Below, piece after piece: positions 5,617-6,549 of a DNA stretch of 6,549 nucleotides (within the stretch, counting starts at the first letter, position 1; each line of letters starts with the position of its first letter). The notes below the pieces were generated by a model. It had not been told where the DNA came from, made no database searches, and saw nothing but the letters and a program-made list of their open reading frames with translations. This stretch comes from an uncultured Pseudorhodobacter sp. (GTDB lineage: Bacteria > Pseudomonadota > Alphaproteobacteria > Rhodobacterales > Rhodobacteraceae), in the NCBI GenBank assembly GCA_937910975.1, contig CALEMZ010000476.1:1-6549 (forward strand). The letters are read 5' to 3'. Made by a program: the position numbers and the translations under genes.

Positions 5617-6549
5617 TATACGTCGCGACCGGCGTCTACAATGAGAGCGTCGTCCTGCGCCCGGGCGTTCGGGTCTACGGCGGCTACGCCTCCGACTTTC
5701 GTGTCCGCACCATCTATCTGTACGAGACCGTGGTCATGGGTAAGGCGCCCAGCGCGGATCTTCCCGGCGCGGTCAACGCGCAGAATGTCGCAGGCGGGGA
5801 GCTCACGGTCTTTGACGGCTTCTCGATCTTTGGCGCCGACAACAAGACGCCGGGCGGGAGCAGCTACGCCGTGTACGCCCGAGACTGCGACGGGACCCTG
5901 CGCGTCACCAATAACCGAGTCATCGCTGGGGACGGAGGCGACGGAGCCATCGGCGCCCACGGGGCCGCGGGCGCCGACGCCAGCTCGGGGACGCCGGGCA
6001 TCGCGGCCCACGACGTTGGCGCCGATAGCTGTGGCAGCGGAGACCTCGCAAATGGAGGAACAGGCGGCTCCAACCAATGCGCCAGCGGGCCCACAAACGG
6101 GGGACAAGGCGGTAACGCTGTCTGCCCTGACTTCGACGAGAGCAGAGACTTCGACTGGTGCCCGCAAAACAGCTCAAACCAGACGGCGACTCTCGCTGAG
6201 GTCGGCGAGACAGGACAGGGCAACACGTCGGACGCAGGAATCGGTGGCGAACCTGGGAAAGATGGCGGGGTCATGGACCGCTGCCGAACTATCTTTGGTT
6301 ACGACAACTCCCCTGCGTGCACGACCTGCAGCTTGCCGAACGGCTCCATGACCGGCCAAGACGGCGCTGCCGGCGAACCAGGCGTCAACGGCACACCCGG
6401 AACGGGCTGCGGCACGCCCGGCGCTACCGCCGCCGACGGGCTGTGGCATGCAAACAGCGGTGGCGACGGCACCCCGCCCAGCGACGGCGGCGGCGGCGGC
6501 GGAGGCGGCGCTGGCGGCGGCGTCGAGACCTGGCACTGCGCCAACAGCC
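5613..6549 (+). CDS. Fragment of a Gly/Cys-rich secreted beta-helix/collagen-like protein (both ends missing)
   Basis: Frame 3 stays open from a stop at 5520-5522 to the window end; its coding character begins near 5613 and gives 312 residues. Residues 2-25 (VYVATGVYNES, VVLRPGVRVYGGY) match the start of DUF1565/parallel beta-helix surface proteins of myxobacteria and related deltaproteobacteria. TVFDGFSIFGADN and LRVTNNRVIAGDGGDG look like further beta-helix rungs. Then come Gly/Asn-rich loops with ten cysteines in all, a collagen-like run GQDGAAGEPGVNGTPGTG, and poly-Gly. The even cysteine count and composition suggest an exported, disulfide-bonded protein, but the signal peptide would lie in the missing 5' part. 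Codons strongly favour a C or G third base. No usable start precedes the homologous part, so this is a true fragment rather than a complete gene. Family assignment is from memory; no function can be given. Confidence 0.6.
6354..6407 (+). repeat. Collagen-like Gly-X-Y tract
   Basis: Six consecutive Gly-X-Y triplets (GQD GAA GEP GVN GTP GTG) are encoded, followed by CGTPG. Less regular Gly-rich repeats precede it (GDGGDGAIGAHGAAGAD near 5919-5969; GIGGEPGKDGG near 6240-6272). The run is short for a triple helix, so it may be a flexible Gly-rich loop of the beta-helix protein. Confidence 0.5.
6486..6521 (+). repeat. Poly-glycine codon run
   Basis: Eight glycine codons, an alanine codon and three more glycine codons (mostly GGC) make a simple-sequence GGC tract. 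It lies in the Gly-rich fragment, just before VETWHC. Such tracts are prone to slippage and to misassembly. Confidence 0.75.

Noticed and set aside
5463..6167. 234-codon minus-strand open frame
   Set aside because: It crosses the junction at 5612 and is antisense to both the helicase fragment and the Gly-rich frame; the Val/Ala/Gly-rich translation is a mirror of the Gly/Asp codons.
5614..6351. Frame-1 continuation of the helicase as a fusion protein
   Set aside because: The residues are Arg/Thr/Ala/Ser low-complexity with no helicase motif, whereas frame 3 over the same bases encodes a recognisable protein; the continuation is accidental.
6174..6544. Minus-strand open frames rich in Ala and Pro near the right end
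   Set aside because: They are complements of Gly codon runs (GGC/GCC) in the coding plus-strand frame.

Overview
The left 5.6 kb looks like the chromosome of an alphaproteobacterium of the Rhodobacteraceae (Rhodobacterales). The assignment rests on protein style: an LpxK, a short-form WaaA, a DUF4170 protein and a DEAD-box helicase amino-terminus that all read like Rhodobacteraceae family members, plus a CTTCATCTTTT...AATACTC intergenic motif that I remember as common in that family. No database was searched.

Layout. (1) 76-2521 is a sugar-acid catabolic block. A zinc-dependent L-idonate 5-dehydrogenase (minus strand) is divergent from an SDR of the gluconate 5-dehydrogenase type, which overlaps a gluconokinase gene by 4 nt (plus strand). 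Together they would convert L-idonate to 5-keto-D-gluconate, D-gluconate and 6-phosphogluconate, feeding the Entner-Doudoroff or pentose phosphate routes. The divergent intergenic region carries a perfect TGGTATACCA palindrome, the core of UxuR/ExuR-type GntR-family operators, and a TTGACA -35-like element facing the SDR gene. No transporter or regulator gene is in view. (2) 2574-5243 is a minus-strand lipid A/Kdo cluster. In transcription order it holds a 41-codon hydrophobic small ORF (start uncertain), a DUF4170 protein, waaA (Kdo transferase) and lpxK (lipid A 4'-kinase), with waaA and lpxK overlapping. (3) From 5410 on the plus strand, a DEAD-box RNA helicase gene begins correctly with its Q motif and Walker A, but its sequence stops making sense at about 5612.

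(4) From about 5613 to the window end a different reading frame is coding, with no start in view and no stop before 6549. It encodes a Gly/Asn/Cys-rich, secreted-looking protein: a DUF1565/beta-helix-like segment followed by collagen-like and poly-Gly stretches. It resembles surface proteins of myxobacteria and related deltaproteobacteria. The helicase loses its 3' part and this gene its 5' part at the same point, in different frames. The simplest reading is an abrupt join of unrelated DNAs, either an assembly/library chimera or, less likely, a real recombination.

I see no convincing new multi-gene system. The points most worth checking are the junction at 5612, a gluconokinase P-loop whose usual Ser/Thr is Phe, the small ORF interrupted by an in-frame TAA, and the GntR-type operator. 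I recognised no tRNA, rRNA, CRISPR array, transposase or insertion-sequence end.
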